A program made the position numbers and the translations under genes. A DNA stretch of 64,000 bases from the NCBI GenBank assembly GCA_025363655.1, contig JANYDK010000012.1, forward strand, positions 1-64,000, written 5' to 3'. Every line of letters begins with the position of its first letter. The stretch's first letter is position 1. This DNA is from Deltaproteobacteria bacterium (GTDB lineage Bacteria; Myxococcota_A; Polyangia; Polyangiales; JADJMO01). Shown here piece after piece: positions 50,381 to 59,243 of this stretch. The notes below the pieces were generated by a model, which saw only the letters and a program-made list of their open reading frames with translations, was not told the DNA's origin and searched no databases.

Positions 50381-52594
50381 ATGGCCTCCAGCGCGCTGGA
50401 TCTCATGGCGAAGCTTCTCGAGCACGCGACGAAGCAGGGAAAGGTCGCGGATCCCAAGCCGCTGCCGCGCGCCGCCTTGTCAGCCATCGAGAACGAGCTG
50501 GGCTGCGCATTGCCTCCGTCGCTACGCGCATGGCTCACCTTCGACACGGGGTGGCTGGCCCGGACGCTCGGGTGGTTCGACGCGCGGGCGATACCGGCCA
50601 TTCCCATCACCGAGCTGGCCGAGCTTCACTGCGGCGCCGACGTGTACGAAGCGTTTCTCCAGGCGCGCCTTCCGGGCAAGGCGGTGGCCCTCGACGGCGG
50701 GTCGGATTCTCTGCGTCTCCTCTGGCTCGGCGATCCGGACGCAGAAGGCGAAAACCCGGTGCTGTTCCTGGACCACGATTCGTCGGCGACGATCGGAGTC
50801 CAATTTCCGAGCTTCGCCGTGTGGCTCGCCGACGCCCTCGAGTACTGGAAGGACGGAGTCGCGTACAACCGACACAAGACTCCTCGCCAGGAGATCAGCG
50901 CGCGCTTGCTCGGACGCAAAAGCGATCTGGAGGTCGATGGCACGAAGCCGAAGAAGGTGACGTCGTTCGTTCCGTCGCCGCCGCCGGGCGCGCACGACGC
51001 GCTCGTGTTGCCCGCGGCGCCCGCCGGAAAGCCGCGCAAGCTGACCGACGGTCAACTGGTGAAGGCGCTCACCGAGAACTCCGAGACGGGTGACGTCGAC
51101 CGCATCCGGACGCTGCTCGCCGATTTCGCTGCACGAGAGCTCGACGCCGCGAAGCTGCTCGGCGGCGCATTGCTGAAGGCCGCGTCCAATCGACACCCTG
51201 AGGCGGTCAAAGCGTTGCTGACGGCCGGTGCTTCGGTGACGGTGCGCGATCCGACCTATGGCTCGCCGCTCGGAATGGCCGTCTGGTGCTGGCACACCGA
51301 AGAGGCACGCGTGCTCGGCGTCGTCCGCGCGCTGATCGTGGCGGGCGATGATCCGAACGGCCCTTATGCCAGCACCTGTGTCCTTCATCACGCGGCCGCC
51401 AGCGCCACGCCCGCGGTGGTGGCGGCGCTACTCGAGGCCGGCGCCGATCCCAAGCGCATCGCCGATGACGCTTCGCCGCTGGTGCACATGGCCGGTGAGC
51501 GGCAAGACGCCGAAACGATTGCCGTGCTCGTCAAGGCCGGCGCGCCCTTCGCGGACACCGGAACGACGGCACTGCATCGCGCGGCCGCAGCAGGGATGGC
51601 GCAGAACGTCACGGCGTTGCTTGCCGCCGGCGCTCCGTACGATTCCGTCGACCGTGACGAAGACACCGCGCTTCACCTCGCATTTCGTCATGGCCACCTC
51701 GGCATCGCGCGGGCGCTCATCGCCGCCGGGGCAAGGCGCGACGTTCCGGACGCGAGAGGGCTCACGATGGATCGCATCTTCGACGCGGCGGGGGGCGATG
51801 CACGACGCGTCGATGTCGCTGCGTTCGCGTCGGACGAGCCGCAGAACCTGACGTTCGAGGTCGAGGTCGTCTGTCCCGCGGAGATGCAGTGTGGCACGCA
51901 CATGCCCGACCTCCTCGTCGCCCTCGCCCAGCGTGCTGCGCTCACGCTGAACGAAAAGGTGGCCGCGATCTTCAAACCCGCCAGGGTACCCAACGGCTCG
52001 TCCACCGTGCGCGCGACGCTGCGTGTCGACGCGCTCGATCCGCGGCTTCTGGCGCTGGCGACGCGGTCGTTCCTCATCACGATTCCGCAGCTGAGGTATC
52101 GGCCGGGCTGGGCTCGGTGCGTCGCGATCGCGATTCGCGGCTCGGCGACTGCTGGCACGAAGGTGGATGTCGAAGCCTTCCGCAGACGATTGTTCGACCC
52201 TGCGCTGACGCTCGCACGGCCCGAGCTCCCGTTCCCCGTGCATGCGGCCAAGGGCCCTGGTGCACTCGTTTTCACCCCGCGCGCGGCGCTCGACGACCAA
52301 GCACGCAGCGAGATCGAAGAGACGGTCGACGCGCTCGTACGCACGCTGAGTCTCTTGCCGGACGAGCATGGCAGTCTGCTTCCGGGTGGATATCCACGCT
52401 TCGGCTCGAAGGCGCGGCCCAAGGCGAAGACGAGCGCTACGTTCGAGCTGGGACTGCGGAAGCTCGACGAGCTCGAGCCCCACAATCTGCCCACGCTGTC
52501 GGAGCAGGCGATGGATGTGCTGCACGTGCTGCTAGGCGCGCTGCACCTGCGGGTGCCGCTGGCGAAGGTCGAGCTGGCGCAACCGGGCACGTAG
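50381..52594 (+). CDS. SUKH (SMI1/KNR4-like) and ankyrin-repeat protein
   Basis: 737 residues without signal or membrane segment. Residues 15-150 form a SUKH-type domain (PRAALSAIENELGCALPPSLRAWLTFDTG, LLWLGDPDAEGENPVLFLDHD, FPSFAVWLADALEYWKDG). A linker leads to about eight ankyrin-like repeats (about residues 240-450; HPEAVKALLTAGASVTVRD, TALHRAAAAGMAQNVTALL, TALHLAFRHGHLGIARALI). The last 300 residues are an unrecognised alpha/beta domain. SUKH proteins are often immunity proteins against polymorphic or contact-delivered toxins. An ATG at 50351 is an alternative start. Confidence 0.8.
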   Translation: MASSALDLMAKLLEHATKQGKVADPKPLPRAALSAIENELGCALPPSLRAWLTFDTGWLARTLGWFDARAIPAIPITELAELHCGADVYEAFLQARLPGKAVALDGGSDSLRLLWLGDPDAEGENPVLFLDHDSSATIGVQFPSFAVWLADALEYWKDGVAYNRHKTPRQEISARLLGRKSDLEVDGTKPKKVTSFVPSPPPGAHDALVLPAAPAGKPRKLTDGQLVKALTENSETGDVDRIRTLLADFAARELDAAKLLGGALLKAASNRHPEAVKALLTAGASVTVRDPTYGSPLGMAVWCWHTEEARVLGVVRALIVAGDDPNGPYASTCVLHHAAASATPAVVAALLEAGADPKRIADDASPLVHMAGERQDAETIAVLVKAGAPFADTGTTALHRAAAAGMAQNVTALLAAGAPYDSVDRDEDTALHLAFRHGHLGIARALIAAGARRDVPDARGLTMDRIFDAAGGDARRVDVAAFASDEPQNLTFEVEVVCPAEMQCGTHMPDLLVALAQRAALTLNEKVAAIFKPARVPNGSSTVRATLRVDALDPRLLALATRSFLITIPQLRYRPGWARCVAIAIRGSATAGTKVDVEAFRRRLFDPALTLARPELPFPVHAAKGPGALVFTPRAALDDQARSEIEETVDALVRTLSLLPDEHGSLLPGGYPRFGSKARPKAKTSATFELGLRKLDELEPHNLPTLSEQAMDVLHVLLGALHLRVPLAKVELAQPGT

Positions 52595-52675
52595 AGCGAT
52601 GAGCTCAACATCTCGCGCGCGCGGTGCTGCGGCTCAGGCGATGGATCCTTCCGCGGCGACGGGCGTAGATGAGAG

Positions 52676-53173
52676 ATGCGACCCGCGCTGGCCTGCGTCC
52701 TCTTGCTCGCCGCTTGCCCGTCGAAGCCCGTCGGCGTGGGGCCCGCGCCGGAGCCGGCGAAATCGTCGACCGCACCTCCGGCGACGGTGGTCACCGGCCC
52801 GCGCGTGCTCGTGTCCAACCTCCCGACGCCGGGAGCGGTCGAGATCGTCGCGCGCGCGCCCGTGTCGCTCGACTCCAAACTCTACGTCGAGCACCAGATG
52901 AAGGACGGCTCCTGGGAGCCGCTGCTGGGTCTCGACGTCGGTTCGATGAGGCTCGTCGAGACGTGCGAAGAGAAGATCGGCGCCTGCATCTCGTTGTCTG
53001 CCAACCGCATCTTGCGACCCGTGGCGTGGAGCGGCATGTCCTGCTCGGCCCAGTGCAACGGCTCGTGCGACAAGAACGTGTATCGCGCGGGCATGCCGCA
53101 CCGCTTTTTCGTCAAGACCTGTGACGGCGGCGAGCGCTTCGAGGGTCTCCCCTTCGACTTGCCCGCGAAGTGA
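52676..53173 (+). CDS. Small hypothetical lipoprotein
   Basis: 165 residues. Signal MRPALACVLLLAAC (lipobox LAAC), Pro/Ala-rich linker, then a domain with several cysteines (VETCEEKIGACISLS; MSCSAQCNGSCDK) that probably form disulfides. No family recognised. In the same direction as the SUKH-ankyrin gene, 81 nt downstream. Confidence 0.68.
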   Translation: MRPALACVLLLAACPSKPVGVGPAPEPAKSSTAPPATVVTGPRVLVSNLPTPGAVEIVARAPVSLDSKLYVEHQMKDGSWEPLLGLDVGSMRLVETCEEKIGACISLSANRILRPVAWSGMSCSAQCNGSCDKNVYRAGMPHRFFVKTCDGGERFEGLPFDLPAK

Positions 53174-53284
53174 AGCGGGCACCGCGCGTAGAACGCATCT
53201 CGGTCGGAAGGCCCGCGCGACTGCGGGGCGCGAGTCTCGCGGAGCCGCGTGCGCGCCCCCGTGGCGTGCGATAGAATCGCCGAC

Positions 53285-53689
53285 ATGCCCGAGGCGCAAG
53301 CCAAGCTCACCGAGCTCCTCGTCGCCCACGCGCACGCCGATCACGCCTTCGCGGCGATCGACGAGGCGGTCAAAGCAGACGACGCGCTCGCCGTCGCCCG
53401 CGAGGTGCGCGCGCTCGAGAAGGAGATGCTCCAGCACCTCGCCGCCGAGGAGCGCCTGCTCTTCCCCGAGTACGCCGCGGTCGCGCCCTACGAGGTCGTC
53501 GAGCTGCGCACCGCCCACGCCAAGATCCGTCAGCTGCTCGCGGCGCTGCTCGACAGCGCGTTGCACGATCAGGTGACGAAGAAACAGGTCGACGAGGTGG
53601 TCAACGTGCTCCTCGCGCACCACGCCGCCGAGGAGACGGGCGTCTACCGCTGGGCGCGCACGAATGCGCAGAGCACCCCCATCCGATGA
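53285..53689 (+). CDS. Hemerythrin (HHE) domain protein
   Basis: 134 residues. Helical bundle with iron-ligand histidines and acids in ELLVAHAHADHAFAAI, MLQHLAAEERLLFPEY, LRTAHAKIRQLL and VLLAHHAAEETGVY, the usual pattern of bacterial hemerythrin-type oxygen- or nitric-oxide-responsive proteins. Cytosolic. The ATG at 53285 is chosen; the earlier start adds a non-conserved tail. It lies upstream of the giant Cys-rich surface protein. Confidence 0.9.
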   Translation: MPEAQAKLTELLVAHAHADHAFAAIDEAVKADDALAVAREVRALEKEMLQHLAAEERLLFPEYAAVAPYEVVELRTAHAKIRQLLAALLDSALHDQVTKKQVDEVVNVLLAHHAAEETGVYRWARTNAQSTPIR

Positions 53690-53694
53690 CCATG

Positions 53695-53726
53695 TTCGGA
53701 AACCTACGGCTTTCGTAGCTTCCGAA
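53695..53726 (+). promoter_or_regulatory. Hairpin immediately upstream of the giant surface-protein start
   Basis: TTCGGAA pairs with TTCCGAA and CTACG with CGTAG around the loop GCTTT, with a small internal loop. The structure ends 1 nt before the ATG of the 1467-residue protein, so folding would occupy the ribosome-binding region. It could control translation, act as an operator, or be the terminator of the hemerythrin gene. Confidence 0.5.
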
Positions 53727-53727
53727 G

Positions 53728-56700
53728 ATGACCCTCCGAATCGGCTTCGTCGCAGTGCTGGGTCTGACGTGCGCTTCGACGTCTGCGTGTGACACCTCGC
53801 GGAGCTCCGGGGACGTCGGGGATGCCTCGGCGCCGACCAGCACCCAGTCGGCGCCGCTGACGCCGTTCGTCGCCTCGCCGTCGATCGCCGTCACCTTCGC
53901 TCGCACCGAGAGCGCGCTCGCTCCTACGTTCGGGGCCGAGAAGACGACAGCGCGCGTCGAGCTGCCGCTGCGCGCCGATTTGCCGTTCTCGTTGCGCACC
54001 GAACGCGCTGCGATTCGCGTGCGTCTCCTCGGCGCCGCGCCCTCGGCTGCGAGGGTCGACGGCTCGCTCGTCACGTATGCCAACGTCCTGCCTCGGACCG
54101 ATTTGATTCACGTGCCCTCGCCCGAAGGGACGGAAGAGTGGTTCCGCATCGGCGCGCCGCTCGACGAGGCGAAGCTCTCCTACGGGCTCGAGTTGGAGGA
54201 CGTCGCCGGTCTGCGCCTCGTCGGCGACGTGCTCGAGATCCTCGACGCGCACGGCGATCCGCGGCTGCGGACGGTGGCGCCGAGTGGCACCGACGCCAAG
54301 GGTCGTCGAATTCACGGCTCGCTCTCCGTCGAAGGCTGCGCGGTCGACACCTCACCGGCGATTCCCTGGGAAAGGCCCGTCACCGCGCCCGGCTCCACGC
54401 ACTGCATCGTCACCGCGCGCTTCGACGCGGCCGGGCTCACCTACCCGCTGCTCGTCGATCCCGCCTGGACGACCACCGCCGGCCTCGCCACCAAGCGAAG
54501 CAATTTTGCCGCCGCGACGACGACCGCAGCCGGTGCCTGCAGCGCCGGTTGCGTGCTCGCGGCAGGGGGTGTGGGGGCCGGCTCGACCTACCTTTCGAGC
54601 GCCGAGGTCTACAACGCCAGCGCGAAGACGTGGGCATCTGCTGGCACCGTTCCTGGGTCCGCGCGCGCGCTCAGCGTCGCCGCCAATGCTGGCTCGGGCG
54701 TCATCGTCTTGGCGGGCGGCTTCGACAGCACCGGCACCGCGAGCAAGCAGACGTCGTGGTGGACGCCGACTGGCTTCACCGCGCTCGCCGACTTGGGCTA
54801 CGCCTTCGGAAACGGCGGCATGGCGTCGCTCTCCGGCTTCGGCGTGGTCCTGGTCGGCGGCTCCGACGACAGCGGCACTGCGCTCACCAACACGGCGATC
54901 TTCAGTCGATCGACGCTGACGTGGGTCGCGGCGCAGCCGATGCTCGTCGCACGCAATCACCCGTTCGTCGGGAGCGCGGCGATCTCCACGGGCTTCCGCG
55001 TCTGCGCGGCGTCGTACGGCAGCAGCTCCATCGGCTGCGTCGAATACAAAGGGGCCTACGAGTCGCAAGTCTGGAAGACGCCGCCCGGAGAGGCCGTCAG
55101 CGCCACTCGAAGCAGCGCGGCGGTGATGCCCGATGGCAGGATCGTCCTCGCGGGTGGCCCCGGCACCATCGACATCGTCACTCCGTACAACTTCAACTTC
55201 ATCGGCAGCGTCATCGTCAGCACTCCGGCGGCCCTCACCTCCACCGTTGCGTTCAACGCTGTCGGGACTGCGGTCGGCAGCGATCGAGTCATCTTCACCG
55301 GCGGCAAGAACCTCGGGGCCACCAGCGCCTACGCCACGGTCAACATCATCCAGCCCTCGGCCTTGCGAAGCTCGGTCGATGTCATGCACTACGTCCGGCT
55401 CGGACATCAGGCGGTTCCGTTGCCCGACGGCAGCGCGCTCGTCCTCGGCGGCAACTCGTCTTCGTCGTTCGGCATCACCTATCCAGCCAACGAAGATCTG
55501 TTCGCCGTCGTCGGCGCCGGCGCCGCGTGCGGGGCCATCGGCGAATGTGCGGGCTCGCTCTTCTGCGCCGACGGTGTCTGCTGCGACACGTCCTGCACGG
55601 CCGGCTGCGAAGCGTGCAATCTCCCCAGCCTCCTCGGAACGTGCTCGGCCGTCTCCGGCGCTCCGGCATCGGGTCACGCGGCGTGCGGCCCGCCCGCCGG
55701 TGGCGTCTGCGGCTACCAGTGCAACGGCTCCGACCACGCAGCGTGCCATCCCATCGGCACCGGCACCGTCTGCAACGCCGAGACGTGCGGAGCGACCGGC
55801 TACACGCCGGCGTACACATGCGACGGTGCTGGCTCGTGCGCGGCGCCGGTCGGCAGCTACCCGGCCTCCTGCAAGGAATACATCTGCAAAGGTACGAAGT
55901 GCGGCACGAGCTGCGCCGCGAACACCGACTGCGCGTCCGGATACAGGTGCGACACGGCAAGCTCGAAGTGCGTGACGGCGGGCGGCCTCGGTGCGGCCTG
56001 CACGGTCACTGGCGACTGTTTGGGTTTCGCCTGCGTCGACGGAGTCTGCTGCGGCGCAGGCTCGTGTGCATCGCCGCTCAAGTGCAACGTTCCAGGCGCC
56101 GAGGGCAGCTGTCGTCTCTCGCTCGGGACGACGTGCTCGGCGGCGACGGCGGCGCAGTGCGGCAGCGGCAAGTGCGTCGACGGCGTCTGCTGCGACGCCG
56201 GCTGTACGGGCCAGTGCGAGCAATGCAAGCTCGCAGGCAACGAGGGACACTGCACCCCGACACCGTCAGGAGCAAACCCGGCCGGGGGTCGCACGGCCTG
56301 CGGCGGGAGCGGCAGCTGCCAAGCCAAGTGTGACGGCGCGACGCGCGCGAGCTGCGGTCCGTATCCGGCGCCGACGATCGTCTGCGCGGCAGCCTCGTGC
56401 TCGGCCGGCAAGGCTACCGACACGAGCTATTGCGACGGCACCGGCAAGTGTGTCGTCGGTGCCGCCAGCGGATGCTTCGGCTACAACTGCGGCGCCGCCG
56501 CGTGCCTCACCTCGTGCACGAGCGGCGGCACCGAGTGCGCCAGCGGCTACTTCTGCTCGTCGGGCTCGTGCGTGACGACGGGCAAACCTGGTACCACGTG
56601 CTCCACCAAGAGCGAGTGCGCGAGCGGCAACTGCGTCGACGGCGTCTGCTGCACCGTCGCGTCGTGCGGCGCGGGGCTCGTCTGCAACGCCACCAGCGAC

Positions 56701-58131
56701 GGTACGTGCGCGCTCCCGAACGGGGCCTCCTGCGCCAGCAGCGCCTCGTGCGGTTCGAAGAACTGCGTCGACGGCATCTGTTGCGATACGGCCTGCTCCG
56801 GTCAATGCCAGGCGTGCGACGTCGGCGGCAAGGTCGGCACCTGCAGCGCGGTCTCGGGCGCGCCGCACGGCTCCCGCACCGCGTGCGTCGGCACCGGCGC
56901 TTGTCAGGCGCAGTGCAACGGCACCGACACCACCAAGTGCGGTTCGGCGCCCGGCACGTCGACGCCGTGCGCGGCGGGCAAGTGCGTCGGCTCGAGCCGC
57001 ACCGACATCTCGTATTGTGACGGGCTCGGCACCTGCACGACGCCCGCGTCGACGACGTGTCTTCCGTACACCTGCGACAGCACGACCTGCAAGGCGGCCT
57101 GCACGCTGGCGACGTCGGCGACCGATTGCGCGACGGGCTACGCCTGCACTGGCGGCGTCTGCGCGACGGAGGGGGACATCGGGACCGTCTGCACCGACGC
57201 CCTCGAGTGCAAGAGCAAGCATTGTGTCGACAGCACGTTGCCCGGAAAGCGTGTCTGTTGCAGCGTCGCCTCGTGCGATGCGGGAACGTTCTGCGGTGCC
57301 CTCGGCGACAAGACGCCGGGCGCCTGCATCAAGAAGAACGGCGCGACGTGCACCGCGCCGACGGACTGCTCGAGTGGCATCTGCGTCGATGGCGTCTGTT
57401 GCGACAAGACCTGCGGCGGTCAATGCGAGGCGTGCAACGTCAAGGGCGCCGAGGGCACGTGCTCGCCGGTGACGGGCGCGCCGGCGGTGGGCCACGGCGC
57501 ATGCTCCGACGGCGGCGGCGACGTTTGCAAAGCGCTCGCCTGCGACGGCAGCAAAGACCGAACGAAGTGCTCGGCCTTCCTCAACGGCATCGCCACCGAG
57601 TGCAGTCGCTCCTGCACCGACGGCACGCTCTCCAAGGCGTTCTGCGACGGCGCTGGAAGCTGCGGCGCGCCGAAGTCGAGCTCGTGCGCTGGCTTCGCGT
57701 GCGCGGGCAAGGACTGCAAGACGAGCTGCGCGGCGGACGCCGACTGCACCTCCGGCTTCTCTTGCAACGTCGCGAGCGGCAAATGCGAGCCGATCAAGAG
57801 CAAGTGCAGCCCCGATGGCTTGCAGTCGATCCCCGCCGATGGCTCGGCGCCGACCAACTGCGCACCCTACCTCTGCGAGGCGGCCACCGGCGGCTGCTAC
57901 GCGACCTGCACCGCAGCAGGGCAATGCACGGCCGACAGCTCGTGCGACGGGACGCACTGCGTGCCGGCGGCCGCCACGCCCGACCCGGGGAGCAGCGGTG
58001 GCTGTGCGCTCGGCGCGCCGGAGAATGGGCGAGGACCGCTGACGCTGGTCGCGCTCTCCGTGCTCGGGCTCCTCGCGGCGCGTCGTCGTCGGCTACGTGG
58101 CGAGCGACGCTTCCGACGCCGCGGGCAGTGA
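53728..58131 (+). CDS. Giant Kelch/Cys-rich surface protein with MYXO-CTERM-type tail
   Basis: 1467 residues. Signal MTLRIGFVAVLGLTCASTSAC (lipobox-like TSAC). Residues 45-250 form an unrecognised beta-rich domain; about 250-590 contain Kelch-type propeller repeats (CVLAAGGVGAGSTYLSSAEV, VIVLAGGFDSTGTA, VLVGGSDDSG). About 600-1420 is a Cys-rich array in which a unit with the theme VDGVCCDxxCxGQCEACN is repeated, alternating with shorter VDGVCC-type units. The end reads GGCALGAPENGRG, a membrane helix (LTLVALSVLGLLAA) and [15 protein letters not shown], i.e. the Cys/helix/Arg pattern of the MYXO-CTERM sorting signal. Surface anchoring is expected; adhesion or matrix function is inferred. Confidence 0.9.
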   Translation: MTLRIGFVAVLGLTCASTSACDTSRSSGDVGDASAPTSTQSAPLTPFVASPSIAVTFARTESALAPTFGAEKTTARVELPLRADLPFSLRTERAAIRVRLLGAAPSAARVDGSLVTYANVLPRTDLIHVPSPEGTEEWFRIGAPLDEAKLSYGLELEDVAGLRLVGDVLEILDAHGDPRLRTVAPSGTDAKGRRIHGSLSVEGCAVDTSPAIPWERPVTAPGSTHCIVTARFDAAGLTYPLLVDPAWTTTAGLATKRSNFAAATTTAAGACSAGCVLAAGGVGAGSTYLSSAEVYNASAKTWASAGTVPGSARALSVAANAGSGVIVLAGGFDSTGTASKQTSWWTPTGFTALADLGYAFGNGGMASLSGFGVVLVGGSDDSGTALTNTAIFSRSTLTWVAAQPMLVARNHPFVGSAAISTGFRVCAASYGSSSIGCVEYKGAYESQVWKTPPGEAVSATRSSAAVMPDGRIVLAGGPGTIDIVTPYNFNFIGSVIVSTPAALTSTVAFNAVGTAVGSDRVIFTGGKNLGATSAYATVNIIQPSALRSSVDVMHYVRLGHQAVPLPDGSALVLGGNSSSSFGITYPANEDLFAVVGAGAACGAIGECAGSLFCADGVCCDTSCTAGCEACNLPSLLGTCSAVSGAPASGHAACGPPAGGVCGYQCNGSDHAACHPIGTGTVCNAETCGATGYTPAYTCDGAGSCAAPVGSYPASCKEYICKGTKCGTSCAANTDCASGYRCDTASSKCVTAGGLGAACTVTGDCLGFACVDGVCCGAGSCASPLKCNVPGAEGSCRLSLGTTCSAATAAQCGSGKCVDGVCCDAGCTGQCEQCKLAGNEGHCTPTPSGANPAGGRTACGGSGSCQAKCDGATRASCGPYPAPTIVCAAASCSAGKATDTSYCDGTGKCVVGAASGCFGYNCGAAACLTSCTSGGTECASGYFCSSGSCVTTGKPGTTCSTKSECASGNCVDGVCCTVASCGAGLVCNATSDGTCALPNGASCASSASCGSKNCVDGICCDTACSGQCQACDVGGKVGTCSAVSGAPHGSRTACVGTGACQAQCNGTDTTKCGSAPGTSTPCAAGKCVGSSRTDISYCDGLGTCTTPASTTCLPYTCDSTTCKAACTLATSATDCATGYACTGGVCATEGDIGTVCTDALECKSKHCVDSTLPGKRVCCSVASCDAGTFCGALGDKTPGACIKKNGATCTAPTDCSSGICVDGVCCDKTCGGQCEACNVKGAEGTCSPVTGAPAVGHGACSDGGGDVCKALACDGSKDRTKCSAFLNGIATECSRSCTDGTLSKAFCDGAGSCGAPKSSSCAGFACAGKDCKTSCAADADCTSGFSCNVASGKCEPIKSKCSPDGLQSIPADGSAPTNCAPYLCEAATGGCYATCTAAGQCTADSSCDGTHCVPAAATPDPGSSGGCALGAPENGRGPLTLVALSVLGLLAARRRRLRGERRFRRRGQ

Positions 58132-59127
58132 ATCACGCTCGAGCTCGAGCTCGGCGGCGATGGTTCGCGCGAACCACCGGGCGAGCTCGGGCCGATCGCG
58201 GATGCCCGCCTTCGCGCGCGCGCTCGCCAAATAGGCGCCGACCGTGCCGGATCCGAGGCCGAGCTCGTAGGCGATGAGCTTGACCGACCGGCCGAGCGCC
58301 GCCAGCGCCAAGACCTGTCGCTCGCGGCGCGAGAGGGCGAAGGCGCGCGCCACCTCCGGCTGGTTTTCGTGGGCGACGAGGTAGCGACGACCATCTCGCT
58401 CGAAGCGATCGACCAACGTCCATCGGCCGGAGACGAGGCCTCGCCACAGTTCGAGCGCGGCGTCGGCGTCGGTGCTCCGCAGCTTGCCGCGCGCACGCTC
58501 TTGGCGCGTCACCGCCTCACGAAGCCGCTCACAACTCTGCGTGGAGCTGGCGTCGTTCTCCGCATGAACGACCTTGCCGTCGGGCGTGAGGATCGCCGAC
58601 GGCGCTTGCTCGCGCGCCGCGAGGCGGATGCGAAGTCGCAGCGCCGCCGTCAGGTGCGCGCAAATACGACCGAAGCGAGCTCGCTCCCCCTTCGTCATCC
58701 GGACGCTCTTCGGGCGCGCCGCGCCGAGCGCGAGGGTGAGGCCGGACGAATCCGAAGCGTTGAGGCAAATCGCGTCGCCGATTCCGAGCGACGTCATGTA
58801 GCGCTCGATCAGGGGAGCCGCGTGGGCGTCGCCGGCGAGGCGCTCGGAGAGCGTGAGCGCGCTGCTGTCGTAGCCGCGCGCGAAGACCTCCTCGTCGGCG
58901 TCTTCGTGCATGCCGACGATGGCATCGATGACGTGGCGAGGAACGTCGGGCGTGCAGACCGCCCGAGGCATGAACCGTTTCTGCCGCGTGTCGACGACGT
59001 AAGCCCAGACCCCGAGTCCGTCGCCGATCAGCGGTAGCGCCATCCGGCCGAGCTCGGCGAGCCAGTCCGCCTCGCTGCTGGCGATGTCGTAGCCAGCCTC
59101 GATCAGGCTCAGAGCATTTTGCCGCAT
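58093..59127 (-). CDS. LuxR-family transcriptional regulator with N-terminal sensory region
   Basis: 344 residues. The C-terminal helix-turn-helix is clear: LSRRERQVLALAALGRSVKLIAYELGLGSGTVGAYLASARAKAGI. The N-terminal 250 residues (GLGVWAYVVDTRQKRFMPRAV; GLTLALGAARPKSVRMTKGERAR) resemble a GAF-like sensor but no ligand can be named. Its 3' end overlaps the last 39 bp of the giant surface-protein gene in the opposite direction. Divergent from a smaller LuxR-type gene. Confidence 0.88.
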   Translation of the reverse strand: MRQNALSLIEAGYDIASSEADWLAELGRMALPLIGDGLGVWAYVVDTRQKRFMPRAVCTPDVPRHVIDAIVGMHEDADEEVFARGYDSSALTLSERLAGDAHAAPLIERYMTSLGIGDAICLNASDSSGLTLALGAARPKSVRMTKGERARFGRICAHLTAALRLRIRLAAREQAPSAILTPDGKVVHAENDASSTQSCERLREAVTRQERARGKLRSTDADAALELWRGLVSGRWTLVDRFERDGRRYLVAHENQPEVARAFALSRRERQVLALAALGRSVKLIAYELGLGSGTVGAYLASARAKAGIRDRPELARWFARTIAAELELERDSLPAASEASLAT

Positions 59128-59177
59128 GGTCGAAAGAATGCCGTGAACCCCACCGCGAGCAAGATGGCGATGTCGTA

Positions 59178-59200
59178 CCCCGCAAAATGACTATGCGGGG
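59178..59200. promoter_or_regulatory. 7-bp inverted repeat between divergent LuxR-type genes
   Basis: CCCCGCA and TGCGGGG flank a 9-nt spacer. It lies 51 bp upstream of the sensor-containing LuxR gene and 43 bp upstream of the small LuxR gene, so it is a candidate operator for either regulator. Confidence 0.4.
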
Positions 59201-59216
59201 GCCGCCGATGACAGAG

Positions 59217-59243
59217 TTCCTCGATGGGTTCATTCTCGAGGAA
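59217..59243. promoter_or_regulatory. 8-bp perfect inverted repeat at the start of the small LuxR gene
   Basis: TTCCTCGA and TCGAGGAA are separated by 11 nt, and the second arm runs into the ATG at 59243 and includes the GAGGA that would serve as ribosome site. Either an autoregulatory operator or an mRNA hairpin masking the initiation region. Confidence 0.45.

Noticed and set aside
54352-57957. Two long minus-strand open frames opposite the giant surface protein
   Set aside because: Ala/Arg-rich shadow of the Cys-codon-rich repeats; no start context or motif.
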